Assembly (NCBI RefSeq): GCF_002860285.1
Contig: NZ_PGVF01000004.1
Coordinates: 62,001-126,000 of the forward strand
Direction of reading: 5' to 3'
DNA: 64,000 nt
Source of the DNA: Bacillus sp. M6-12
GTDB lineage: Bacteria > Bacillota > Bacilli > Bacillales > DSM-1321
Numbering within the stretch: the first letter of the stretch is position 1; every line of letters starts with the position of its first letter. A program made the translations under genes and the position numbers. Of this stretch, positions 26,287 through 34,362 are shown piece by piece. The notes under the pieces were generated by a model. It was not told where the DNA came from, searched no databases, and saw only the letters and a list, made by a program, of their open reading frames with translations.

Positions 26287-27147
26287 TCAATCCTTAAGCA
26301 CTTTCCAAATTGCGTTCGCCACACCGTTTTCCTCATTCGTATCAGTAACAAAATCACATAGCTTTTGAATATCTGAAGGTGCATTTCCCATTGCTACAGC
26401 CCGGCCAACACGCTCAAACATGGAAACATCATTATAATTATCCCCAATTGCCATTGCTTCACTTAAAGGAATTTCTTTTTTCTCCAGATATTTCTCAAGC
26501 GCAATCCCTTTTTGGGCTTCCATGCTGTTAACTTCTATATTTTCGCGGCCGGAAGAAGTAACGGCAAGATTAACCGTTTCTTTCAACTCAGAAGCAGCTT
26601 CTCCCAGTTTCTTAAGATCAACTGAGAAAACTAACAGTTTATAAAACTCTATATTCGGCTCTTGGAACAGCTTCTCATAGCTTTCAATGGTTTTAAGGTG
26701 GCCAAGCTCCAGCCTTTGCCGTGCATGTTCACTCACGGCCAGCGGATCGATATCCGGATTTGCTGTCAAATAGATATCGACAAGCGTAGCAACTGAGCGG
26801 TCAAAGTCCTTTGAAAATGTCCCTTCGCTCGTATAAATTTCATAATAAAGATCTTTTTCAGAAAGGATCCGGTCAGCTGCTATTACATCTTCCACATTCA
26901 TCGGGTTTGAAGCCGCTACTTTTCCTTCCTCCGACATCACTACTGCTCCATTGATGCCAATTATCGGACAAGTGATATCTGCTTCATCCAAAGCATAGCG
27001 GGCTTCGCTAAAGGATCTGCCGGTAGCAATTACAACTTCTACCCCTTTGTTTTGTGCTGAAATAATTGCTTCCCTGTTTTCCTTACTAACCTTTTGGCTT
27101 TTATTTAATAGCGTTCCATCCATATCAATTGCAATAGATTTTATCAA
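26287..27147 (-). CDS. Cof-type HAD-IIB phosphatase
   Basis: 286-residue HAD hydrolase of the Cof subfamily that dephosphorylates small sugar phosphates or cofactors. Motif I SIAIDMDGTLLNK at the N-terminus with the nucleophilic Asp, motif II VVIATGRSF, Lys of motif III near SMEAQKGIALEKY, motif IV AIGDNYNDVSMFERVGRAVA. I prefer TTG 27147, which places motif I at the usual distance from the start; an ATG at 27192 would add 15 residues without a good ribosome binding site. Substrate unknown. Confidence 0.88.
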   Translation of the reverse strand: MIKSIAIDMDGTLLNKSQKVSKENREAIISAQNKGVEVVIATGRSFSEARYALDEADITCPIIGINGAVVMSEEGKVAASNPMNVEDVIAADRILSEKDLYYEIYTSEGTFSKDFDRSVATLVDIYLTANPDIDPLAVSEHARQRLELGHLKTIESYEKLFQEPNIEFYKLLVFSVDLKKLGEAASELKETVNLAVTSSGRENIEVNSMEAQKGIALEKYLEKKEIPLSEAMAIGDNYNDVSMFERVGRAVAMGNAPSDIQKLCDFVTDTNEENGVANAIWKVLKD

Positions 27148-27234
27148 AACTGCACCCTCTTCTTGTTGTTTTTCCCATTGTAACAAATTCATCCTTATTT
27201 GCTGGAATGGGGCTCAGCCGATAAGCTGTTACAT

Positions 27235-27897
27235 CTAAATATATTTGCTGCCTTCTCTGACACTTAGTTTAGACAATGTATGTGAACCAATAAACTCCCT
27301 AACTGACTCCGGGTTTGTTTTTGAATATTCCCTTAATGCCCAGCCAATTGCTTTTTGAATGAAAAATTCTCCGCTGTCAGCATTCCATAGAATATATCGA
27401 TACAGCCTCTCTTCATCGGTCTTTTCCTTGAATTTCAATTGGAAAAGGATGGCGGTCCGCCTCAGCCACATATTTGAATGTTTGTACCAAACGTCGATAT
27501 ACTCATCAATCAATTCAGGGTATTTAGCTGCTACTGGACCAACTACATTGGACGCGATCGCATCTACGCTATCCCACCAGGACTTCTGTTCTATCAGCTC
27601 TTTTAAAAGGCTGATATGTCCCTTTTCCAGCTTTTTAGCAAATTTAATCATATAATCCATTGCGGAATATTGCAGTTCTCTCTCCGGATAAGACCATAAC
27701 TCCCTGACAAATGCCTCGGAAAAAGGCTTCTTTACCATCCCCGTTTCTTGAAAAAACTGCCCCAAAAGCCTTCGCCTGTCCGGTGATTTTATTCCGAAGA
27801 ACGGAAAAAGATTCTTCATGTAAGCTGCCATAGGTCCAGCGTTTTCGCTATTCTGATTAGTTTCAAAGAGAAAATATAATTGTTCCGATTCTTTCAC
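27235..27897 (-). CDS. DNA alkylation repair protein (AlkD-like)
   Basis: 220-residue all-helical HEAT-repeat protein of the AlkC/AlkD DNA glycosylase family, which removes N3- and N7-alkylpurines. PFFGIKSPDRRRLLGQFF near the N-terminus, QKSWWDSVDAIASNVVG with the catalytic Asp, WLRRTAILFQL, FFIQKAIGWALREYSKTNP with DNA-contact residues. I place the start at GTG 27897 (GGAGGG 7 nt upstream); an ATG at 27918 is possible. Located 30 nt downstream of the aldo/keto reductase gene on the same strand. Confidence 0.9.
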   Translation of the reverse strand: MKESEQLYFLFETNQNSENAGPMAAYMKNLFPFFGIKSPDRRRLLGQFFQETGMVKKPFSEAFVRELWSYPERELQYSAMDYMIKFAKKLEKGHISLLKELIEQKSWWDSVDAIASNVVGPVAAKYPELIDEYIDVWYKHSNMWLRRTAILFQLKFKEKTDEERLYRYILWNADSGEFFIQKAIGWALREYSKTNPESVREFIGSHTLSKLSVREGSKYI

Positions 27898-27927
27898 TGT
27901 AATGCCCTCCATTAACATTTCTCTTGA

Positions 27928-28905
27928 TCACGGCAGCTTGTTGCCTCTTGCAGAAACATAAAGGCGGTACCATTCCTCACGTGTCATGATTTCCGATTGG
28001 CGGACAGCGTCGCCGCAGTTTTTAATCCGTTCTGGATTTGTTGTGCCAATTACCGGCTGGATTTTCGCAGGATGGCGCATTAGCCAGCCCAGAACAATTG
28101 CTTCAGTTGTTGTTTCTTTTTCAGCAGCCATTTGCTCTACTAATTTTCTAGTCTTCGATTCAGCCTCTGAAAGCTGCCCGGAGTCTTTGCCTGTAAAAAC
28201 CCCCTTGGCCAAAGGAGACCATGCCTGTATTTGAATATTATTCATTATACTGTGCTCCATTAAGCCATCAGCGAAATGCGACGCTTTTCCGGCTGCCTGA
28301 TTGACAGAAACTCCTTGATCAATCCAGTCCAGCTTATTCAGGCTCATCTCCAGCTGATTGACAATAATCGGCTCCTCAGAATAAGCCTGAATGAGGTCAA
28401 TCTGCCCCCGGTTCATATTGGAAACGCCAAAATGGCGTACCTTCCCGGATGTTTTCAGCTGAAGGAATGCTTCGGCTACTTCTTCTGGTTCAATTAGCGG
28501 ATCGGGACGGTGCAGGAGTAAGATATCAAGGTAATCTATAGACAGCCTTTGCAAAATCCCATCTACTGAATCTAGAATATGGTTTTTTGAGAAATCATAT
28601 CGCCCAGGGGCCGCCTCGTCAGCAAACCTAATCCCGCACTTGCTTTGAATAACAATCTTTTCCCTTAAGCCCGGCCGGTCTTTCAGCACTTTTCCAAATA
28701 CTTCTTCCGCTTTTCCCCTTTTGTAAATATCTGCGTGATCAAACATCGTCATTCCGGATTCCAGCGCCGCATTGATGGCCCGCTCAGCTTTTAATACCTC
28801 TTCATCGGATGCCGAGCTGTTATCCCATGTCCCGCCAAATCCCATACATCCCAGAATGATACGGCTGTCAGAAACGTTACGCTTTTCTAAAGGCATTTTC
28901 TTCAT
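27928..28905 (-). CDS. Aldo/keto reductase (YcsN-like)
   Basis: 325-residue NADPH-dependent TIM-barrel oxidoreductase. Catalytic tetrad segments MTMFDHADIYKRGKAEEVFG (Asp, Tyr), VIQSKCGIRF (Lys) and ILLLHRPDPL (His); coenzyme-binding end GTTNPERIKNCGDAV. Closest in recollection to B. subtilis YcsN. AGGAG lies about 9 nt before ATG. Physiological substrate unknown. Confidence 0.9.
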   Translation of the reverse strand: MKKMPLEKRNVSDSRIILGCMGFGGTWDNSSASDEEVLKAERAINAALESGMTMFDHADIYKRGKAEEVFGKVLKDRPGLREKIVIQSKCGIRFADEAAPGRYDFSKNHILDSVDGILQRLSIDYLDILLLHRPDPLIEPEEVAEAFLQLKTSGKVRHFGVSNMNRGQIDLIQAYSEEPIIVNQLEMSLNKLDWIDQGVSVNQAAGKASHFADGLMEHSIMNNIQIQAWSPLAKGVFTGKDSGQLSEAESKTRKLVEQMAAEKETTTEAIVLGWLMRHPAKIQPVIGTTNPERIKNCGDAVRQSEIMTREEWYRLYVSARGNKLP

Positions 28906-28933
28906 AAATTAAAACTCCTTTATTTGCTTTATT

Positions 28934-29473
28934 TTATTTTTTCCAATCCTTGCGAAGCAGAGAAAAATGGATACTGTCATACCATTTCTCGTTAATTTGT
29001 ATGTATTCCGGAGTTCTTCCAGTAAATTGAAAACGATTTTTAATCAGAACGATTTGTGAGCCTATGTTGGCCGGGTCAGTGGAGGCATATAAGCGGTGAA
29101 GGCCATGTGTCTCAAACGCCTCCCGGATTGCCAGCGCTGCAGCAGCCGTTCCATAACCCTTCCTATTATGCTTTTCGCCGATCCGGTAGCCAAGTTCAGC
29201 ACTTTGCATATCGCCTCTCACTACGGAAAAAAGATTTACCCTGCCGACAATCTCTTCATCCGAATTTCTGACTGTATACATATAACAAAGATCCCTTTTT
29301 TGCTCTTCCTCAATACTAGCAATAATATTCGTTATGTTTTCCAAATGGAAGTAATCATCTCCCCTGTCCGGAAGAGTAGAAGAAAAGTATTTCCGATTCA
29401 CCCTTTCAAAAGCAAGCAAGGCCTCTGCATCTTCAGTTTTCAGCAAAGAAATGGATAATTTGTTATGTTTCAT
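28934..29473 (-). CDS. GNAT family N-acetyltransferase (RimJ/RimL type)
   Basis: 179-residue acetyltransferase. ELGYRIGEKHNRKGYGTAAA contains the acetyl-CoA pyrophosphate loop (RxxGxG/A), followed by LHRLYASTDPANIGSQIVLI, the typical RimJ/RimL C-terminal strand and helix. Likely acetylates a protein N-terminus, antibiotic or small amine; the substrate cannot be told. AAAGGGGAAATACA precedes ATG. Same strand as the aldo/keto reductase, 28 nt upstream of it. Confidence 0.9.
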   Translation of the reverse strand: MKHNKLSISLLKTEDAEALLAFERVNRKYFSSTLPDRGDDYFHLENITNIIASIEEEQKRDLCYMYTVRNSDEEIVGRVNLFSVVRGDMQSAELGYRIGEKHNRKGYGTAAAALAIREAFETHGLHRLYASTDPANIGSQIVLIKNRFQFTGRTPEYIQINEKWYDSIHFSLLRKDWKK

Positions 29474-29623
29474 TGTATTTCCCCTTTAAAATAAGCCTCT
29501 TGTCACTATTTTACTGTTCTTGCATCTGAAATAAAAAGTAAAAGCATTATTTTCCCGGAAACAATATTAATAGAGTCTTTTTTCCAGTATTCTGTTTCAG
29601 GAGTTATAGCTCTGTAAATATTA

Positions 29624-29650
29624 AGAAGGCTGGACAAAGTCCAGCCTCCC
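29624..29650 (-). terminator. Hairpin downstream of tandem-ATPase gene
   Basis: Perfect AGGCTGGAC/GTCCAGCCT arms with a 3-nt loop; only a broken T tract follows on the minus strand. Confidence 0.6.
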
Positions 29651-29725
29651 TTATTATTGCTGATATATTGTAAATCTTGCACTGCTCTGTTTCGCCATGA
29701 TGGTCAAGCTAGGCCAGTTTCCAAT

Positions 29726-30832
29726 TTATAGAGAAGAAGTTACGCTTGCAAGTTTTTCAATCTTCCCTTTGATTTCATCCCGAATTTCCGTTACCTTACT
29801 GAAATCCATTGCCGCTTTATAAATCTCCTCAAGCTCATCATGAAGGGCCTTGGCCTTTGCCAGAAATGCCGTTCCTTCCTTCATCTTGGCTGCATAATTC
29901 GAGGAAATGTTTTTGATTTCTTCTGCATATTTTTCATCCGTCCCTGGCGTTACAGCAGCATTGTAAACATCAATGATTTCGTCACCTTCCCGGCTTGGAA
30001 AATATTCATGCGGTGCAGTACTGTCAAATATCGCAATCCCAAGCTCCCTGACAATAACCATATCAAGGCTGTGCGGATCAAAACCGCAATGATAGATTTC
30101 CGAATCAAATCCTCTGAGCTCTGCCTGTGCTGCCACTTTCTTTAGTATGGTCGATTTCCCGGTGCCTGCGCGGCCTTTAATGAAGTACCGTTTGTTAAGA
30201 CCTTCTGTTAAATTCGGAACAAAATCACATGCTCCCTGAGGAGTGGCAGCTCCCAAAAAGCGGTGGCGGACATCCGCCTTTTTATTGAGCGCAATCTCGC
30301 CGAAAAGCTCCTTCAAAAGCTTCTCTCCAAGCTGATCTGCTTTCACAAAGTCCATGTTTTCAATATATATCTTTTCCCAATCATCATGAATCCTCAATGC
30401 CGCTGCGAACGCTGAATAAGCTGAGGCAAATTCGCTGCTAATTTTCGATGTATACTGGCATATTTCATCCTTTTTTAAAGCCAGCTGATCCGCATCCCAG
30501 GCTGCACCCAGATTCACATACTCTTCAATCGCTCCAGGAGCATGGGGCTCAATGACATGAGGAGCCGTACCATCGACAATCCCGATCTTTAGCTTCGGAA
30601 TGATGACACCATCAATGGAATGGTTATCAGATGAGCAATGCATGAACTCAATGTCAAAGCCTTTATCCCGCCATTCCAGGCCTATTGTCCGCATCAATGT
30701 GGATTTCCCAGTGCCAGGCCCTCCTTTTAAAATAAATATTTTTTCCAGTCCCTGAAGATTAGAATCATATAAACTGTAAAAACCGCGGGATGTATTGCCC
30801 CCTGCATAATAATGTTTGATTTTTCCAGACAC
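29726..30832 (-). CDS. Tandem P-loop ATPase (PRK06851-like)
   Basis: 368-residue protein made of two similar halves, each starting with a P-loop: FILKGGPGTGKSTLMRTIGL (about residue 33) and FIKGRAGTGKSTILKKVAAQ (about residue 216). Each half also has a parallel block: EFMHCSSDNHSIDGVIIPKL and EIYHCGFDPHSLDMVIVREL, followed by GIVDGTAPHV and AIFDSTAPHE. The arrangement is an internal duplication of a nucleotide kinase-like module. Found in many Bacilli and Clostridia as an uncharacterised ATPase; function unknown. AGGGAGTGTGGTTGGAAGGTG precedes ATG. Confidence 0.88.
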   Translation of the reverse strand: MSGKIKHYYAGGNTSRGFYSLYDSNLQGLEKIFILKGGPGTGKSTLMRTIGLEWRDKGFDIEFMHCSSDNHSIDGVIIPKLKIGIVDGTAPHVIEPHAPGAIEEYVNLGAAWDADQLALKKDEICQYTSKISSEFASAYSAFAAALRIHDDWEKIYIENMDFVKADQLGEKLLKELFGEIALNKKADVRHRFLGAATPQGACDFVPNLTEGLNKRYFIKGRAGTGKSTILKKVAAQAELRGFDSEIYHCGFDPHSLDMVIVRELGIAIFDSTAPHEYFPSREGDEIIDVYNAAVTPGTDEKYAEEIKNISSNYAAKMKEGTAFLAKAKALHDELEEIYKAAMDFSKVTEIRDEIKGKIEKLASVTSSL

Positions 30833-30921
30833 CTTCCAACCACACTCCCTGCCTGTTGTTAATTCTTCCTATCACAGGATATGCGGCAGGGTTTGTATAG
30901 GTGAATGCCTAATTTAGAAAA

Positions 30922-31080
30922 AAAAAGCGCAAGCGCCCTAAGAAAAGAAACACCAGCTATATATTATTCCACGTTCTCACATAGCAGCCGCTTTGTTTCG
31001 TGCGATGCAGCCCAGCCGCAGTGTTCCTTGTTCTTTTGTCAGGACTTGAACGGGTCAATATATAGGTCCGCTAACTCAGT
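30922..31080 (+). repeat. Dispersed modular repeat, copy E (degenerate)
   Basis: Begins GAAAAAAAAAGCGCAAGCGCC near 30916, keeps the GCAGCCGCTTTGTTTCGTGC module and GTGTTCCTTG, but has lost the GGGCGCTGGAGCTAGACATC end. It is antisense to both neighbours and not next to a stop codon, unlike the others. A perfect 9-bp inverted pair AACTCAGTT (31072) and AACTGAGTT (31189) frames the following 110 nt. The rest of the 375-nt gap shows no gene. Confidence 0.7.
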
Positions 31081-31207
31081 TAGCCAAGCCCTTACCTTTT
31101 AAATATTTCTTGCCAACAAAAAATAAGCACCCGGGAACCGTATGCTCATTTGCTGATCAAATATATGCTGGTCTAAATCTGGTTAAAACTGAGTTATATA
31201 CAGTTTC

Positions 31208-31678
31208 CTATTTTACAAGGTCAATAAGGGATGCATTCACAACTTTCCGCAAATCCTCCACATCCAGTTCAATCTGAATGCCAATTCTGCCCCCGCTCAC
31301 AATGATCGTATTTAAATCGGTTGCCTGCTGATCAATAAAGGTGGGAAAGAGCTTTTTCATTCCAATAGGTGAACACCCGCCTCGAATGTAGCCGGTGAAC
31401 TTTTGAATATCCTTGACAGGCAGCATGTCCAGCTTCTTTTCCCCTGCTGCTTTTGCCGCCTTTTTCAAGTCCAGCTCCTCGTCAACGGGAATAACAAAGA
31501 CATAGTGAGAATGCGTATTTTGTGTAACGAGGGTTTTATAAACCATTTTGGGATCTTTGCCAATCTTTGCTGCAACGGAGACACCGTCAATCTTGCCGTC
31601 TTTATTTTCATATTCCATCATCTTATAAGTAATCCTTTTTGAATCAAGGATTCGGATTGCGTTTGTTTTTCCAGCCAT
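31208..31678 (-). CDS. Cys-tRNA(Pro)/Cys-tRNA(Cys) deacylase (YbaK/EbsC)
   Basis: 156-residue editing deacylase that hydrolyses Cys mischarged on tRNA-Pro. TNAIRILDSKRITYKMMEYE near the start, then the conserved lysine in MVYKTLVTQ, YVFVIPVDEELDLKKAAKAA and GYIRGGCSPIGMKK, whose GGCSPxG loop is diagnostic. ATG 31678 (or 31681) follows GGGGGGACTGG; a longer frame to 31714 lacks a site. It starts 37 nt after the glycosyltransferase gene and may be the last gene of that operon. Confidence 0.93.
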   Translation of the reverse strand: MAGKTNAIRILDSKRITYKMMEYENKDGKIDGVSVAAKIGKDPKMVYKTLVTQNTHSHYVFVIPVDEELDLKKAAKAAGEKKLDMLPVKDIQKFTGYIRGGCSPIGMKKLFPTFIDQQATDLNTIIVSGGRIGIQIELDVEDLRKVVNASLIDLVK

Positions 31679-31715
31679 CATCCAGTCCCCCCATGTTTCT
31701 CCGTTCCATTGCAAA

Positions 31716-32849
31716 TTAACTGCTCGATCTTACTAAGCCCCCAAACACTTCCTTTTGGATAATGTGAGAAATCGCATCAGAATAATTGTAGGAAATTCCC
31801 TCAAGATAGCGCTCCATTTTTAATTTCATTGCTTTCCGCTCGTCATCATTAAAAATCACAGAATTCACCTGTTCAATTAATTTTTTGGATGATGATGCAC
31901 TTACTATTCCTTCTTCCTCCAGAAATTTTAAATTAATCTCTTCTTGTCCCGGAAGGGAATTATGAATGATAATAGGTATTTTCTTTTGGAGTGCTTCACT
32001 TATTGTTACCCCTCCTGGCTTTGTTAATATTGCATCCACTTCGCCGTATAGAACATTTAATTCTGAGGAGGATTCAATGTAGCCTCTCGGATGGATATGA
32101 GGCAGGTTCAAACTGCTTAACCTGTCATATAACTCCTTATTTTTTCCGCATAATACAGTGAATGTTATCTCCGGATGATTTTCAAGCATATCAACAAGCT
32201 CACTTGATTTGAAAAGACCATTGTTCCCGCCAGCCACCAAGACGTGCTTTGATCGTTTATTTTCCTTAGTGATTGTCTGATTAAAGGAATTGCTGATAGG
32301 AATTCCGGTAACAAACACATTTTCTTCGTTTATGCCGTGTTTGGCAATCAGGGTTTCCTTAGCCTTATTATGCGGTACCAGATGATACTGGATTGGATGT
32401 TTAGCCCAAATATCGTTAATAAAAAAGTCGGTATACACATTTACCGTCGGAATATTTTCCATTAAGCCTTTTTCTTTCAGCTTTCCAATCATTTTTGAGG
32501 GAAAGGAATGCGAACAAACTATTAAAGTGGGCTCCTCTTTTACAATTAACTGTTTCATTTTCTGTTCAAAATAAAGTGATACAAAAGGAATTTGCATCTG
32601 CGTTTTACTTCTATCTTCACTATACATAATGGTCTTATATAAAGATCTATAAACGGAAGGCGATTTGTTAATACAAGTAAGATATACGGAGGAAACGAAC
32701 TTCTCTAAATTCCAGTTGCAATAGCCCAAAAAATCCACAATCTTAATTTCAGCATTCGCATACTCCTTGCTGATGCTTTCCTGTATCGCTTCAGCCACCT
32801 TTAGATGTCCGTTCGGAAATTGGAATAATGAACATACAAGAACCTTCAT
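31716..32849 (-). CDS. MGDG synthase/UgtP-like glycosyltransferase
   Basis: 377-residue GT28-type glycosyltransferase. The N-terminus VLVCSLFQFPNGHLKVAEAI and VCSHSFPSKMIGKLKEKG resemble the acceptor domain of monogalactosyldiacylglycerol synthases and B. subtilis UgtP, and ILTKPGGVTISEALQKKIPI is the UDP-sugar binding motif. Predicted to glycosylate a membrane lipid on the cytoplasmic face. The ATG overlaps the dedA stop as TGATG, so it is translationally coupled to dedA and the polysaccharide deacetylase upstream. Confidence 0.87.
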   Translation of the reverse strand: MKVLVCSLFQFPNGHLKVAEAIQESISKEYANAEIKIVDFLGYCNWNLEKFVSSVYLTCINKSPSVYRSLYKTIMYSEDRSKTQMQIPFVSLYFEQKMKQLIVKEEPTLIVCSHSFPSKMIGKLKEKGLMENIPTVNVYTDFFINDIWAKHPIQYHLVPHNKAKETLIAKHGINEENVFVTGIPISNSFNQTITKENKRSKHVLVAGGNNGLFKSSELVDMLENHPEITFTVLCGKNKELYDRLSSLNLPHIHPRGYIESSSELNVLYGEVDAILTKPGGVTISEALQKKIPIIIHNSLPGQEEINLKFLEEEGIVSASSSKKLIEQVNSVIFNDDERKAMKLKMERYLEGISYNYSDAISHIIQKEVFGGLVRSSS

Positions 32850-33457
32850 CAATGAACACCTTCTGATTTTTTTTCTTTTTTTCTTTGGAAGTACTTGATA
32901 AGGCTGTATAGACAAAAAAGGATTAATAAAACAACTCCCACATATGGAACATATTTTGGGTTTATGTCAAAAAAGCTTCCTGCAAAGTATCCGCCCAGTA
33001 TAAAGGGAAACGTCCACAATATGGACCCTAAGAAAGAATAAAGAATGAAGGTTCGAAAAGAAATTCTGCTTATGCCGGCGAAATAAGGGCTAATTTGTCT
33101 TAGTCCCGGCAGATAAAATCCCAGCAAAATTGTTTTTCTCACGTTTCCTGTATATTTCTCCTTTGCCCTCAGCCATCTTTCTTCCGTGACTCCAATAAAC
33201 TTCCCATATTTCCTGATAAAAGGATAGCCAACATACCAGCCGCATACGTACGCCACAGCCATCCCAGCAAATGCTCCGGCCCAGGCAAAGAAGGCAGCTC
33301 CGATAAAGGATAATTTATGATTGATTGCGAGTACCCCTATCAGGAATAAGAGGGATTCTTCCGGAGCCGGGATTCCCACAATTCCCAGAAATAAAAAAAT
33401 AAATATGATAGCATATCCATACACATCGATATAACCTAACAGCATATCTATATTCAT
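32849..33457 (-). CDS. DedA family membrane protein
   Basis: 202-residue polytopic protein of the DedA/VTT family, implicated in lipid carrier (undecaprenyl phosphate or phosphatidylethanolamine) flipping. GIPAPEESLLFLIGVLA near residue 28, FAGMAVAYVCGWYVGYP, GFYLPGLRQISPYFAGISR with the conserved Arg, then GSILWTFPFILGGYFAGSFF. Overlaps by 4 nt with the upstream deacetylase and by 1 nt with the glycosyltransferase. A lipid-linked sugar pathway is the natural reading of the cluster. Confidence 0.92.
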   Translation of the reverse strand: MNIDMLLGYIDVYGYAIIFIFLFLGIVGIPAPEESLLFLIGVLAINHKLSFIGAAFFAWAGAFAGMAVAYVCGWYVGYPFIRKYGKFIGVTEERWLRAKEKYTGNVRKTILLGFYLPGLRQISPYFAGISRISFRTFILYSFLGSILWTFPFILGGYFAGSFFDINPKYVPYVGVVLLILFCLYSLIKYFQRKKEKKSEGVH

Positions 33458-34179
33458 AGCGCGATTTTTTCTTTACTTTCTTTAAAATGATCTGGCAGTG
33501 AAATAAATTGAACGTCTTTTTGCTTGCTTTCTTTGAGATACACTTCCAGGCTTGCAATCATAAATTTCGGTGCTTCCTCTTGTGCTCCGAAGGTCTTGCC
33601 GCAGTCATGAAGCAGGAGGATGGAGCCTTTAGCTGTAACTGCTTTTAGCTTTTGAAGAAGTACATTCTTACATACATCGATTTTCCAATCACTGAATATA
33701 TCCGACCACATAATGATGCGGTATTTTCTGGATATCAATAATGTTGCTAGATTAAAATGGCCCCAAGGCGGACGGTAAAAAGCCGGATATTCTTGAATGC
33801 AGTTATAAATAGCCTTCTCCGTCCGTTTTAACTGACTGCGCAATACAAGCGGAGACATGAACCAGCTGGATACATGGCTGTAATGATGGATGCCGACCGT
33901 ATGACCTTCCCTGTGCATTCGTTTTACGGTTTCCGGATATTGTTCAACCTTTTTTCCTACTACAAAAAACGTCGCCTTTACTTGATATTTTTTTAATATA
34001 TCAAGCAGCTGCTCAGTATATATCGGGTTTGGTCCATCATCAAATGTCAGGGCAACTGCTTTTTTCCCGTTAAGTTCTTTAACTATATTTAAACCGCTCC
34101 TGCGGATAAAGATCGTAGGAATTACGGAATAACAAAGAAATAGTAAAAATAAAATAAAAAATGCTAATATCCAATTCAT
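33454..34179 (-). CDS. Polysaccharide deacetylase
   Basis: 241-residue carbohydrate esterase 4 protein with an N-terminal membrane anchor (ILAFFILFLLFLCYSVIPTI). NodB motifs: LTFDDGPNPIYTEQLLD (motif 1), HTVGIHHYSHVSSW (the usual H-S/T-xx-H metal site appears as HHYSH), YRPPWGHFN (motif 3) and ILLLHDC (motif 5). It should remove N-acetyl groups from a surface or lipid-linked sugar outside the membrane. First gene of the coupled deacetylase-DedA-glycosyltransferase operon; ATGA overlap with dedA. Confidence 0.92.
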   Translation of the reverse strand: MNWILAFFILFLLFLCYSVIPTIFIRRSGLNIVKELNGKKAVALTFDDGPNPIYTEQLLDILKKYQVKATFFVVGKKVEQYPETVKRMHREGHTVGIHHYSHVSSWFMSPLVLRSQLKRTEKAIYNCIQEYPAFYRPPWGHFNLATLLISRKYRIIMWSDIFSDWKIDVCKNVLLQKLKAVTAKGSILLLHDCGKTFGAQEEAPKFMIASLEVYLKESKQKDVQFISLPDHFKESKEKIAL

Positions 34180-34314
34180 TTTCTGTCATTCCTTTCCCCT
34201 GTATTTTAAACTAGCAAACAAGCTTTTCACCACTAATTCATACTAAATCCAGTCTATATTATAACATTCATACATGGTGCTCTGTACAGTCAGATAATGA
34301 CACCAATATGATTC

Positions 34315-34356
34315 CCCCCCAAAAAGAAAAGCTGACCCAAATTGAGTCAGCTTTCA
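34315..34356 (-). terminator. Terminator after topB
   Basis: AAGCTGACTC/GGGTCAGCTT arms with TTTTCTTTTT following on the minus strand. Confidence 0.88.
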
Positions 34357-34362
34357 AGCAGA

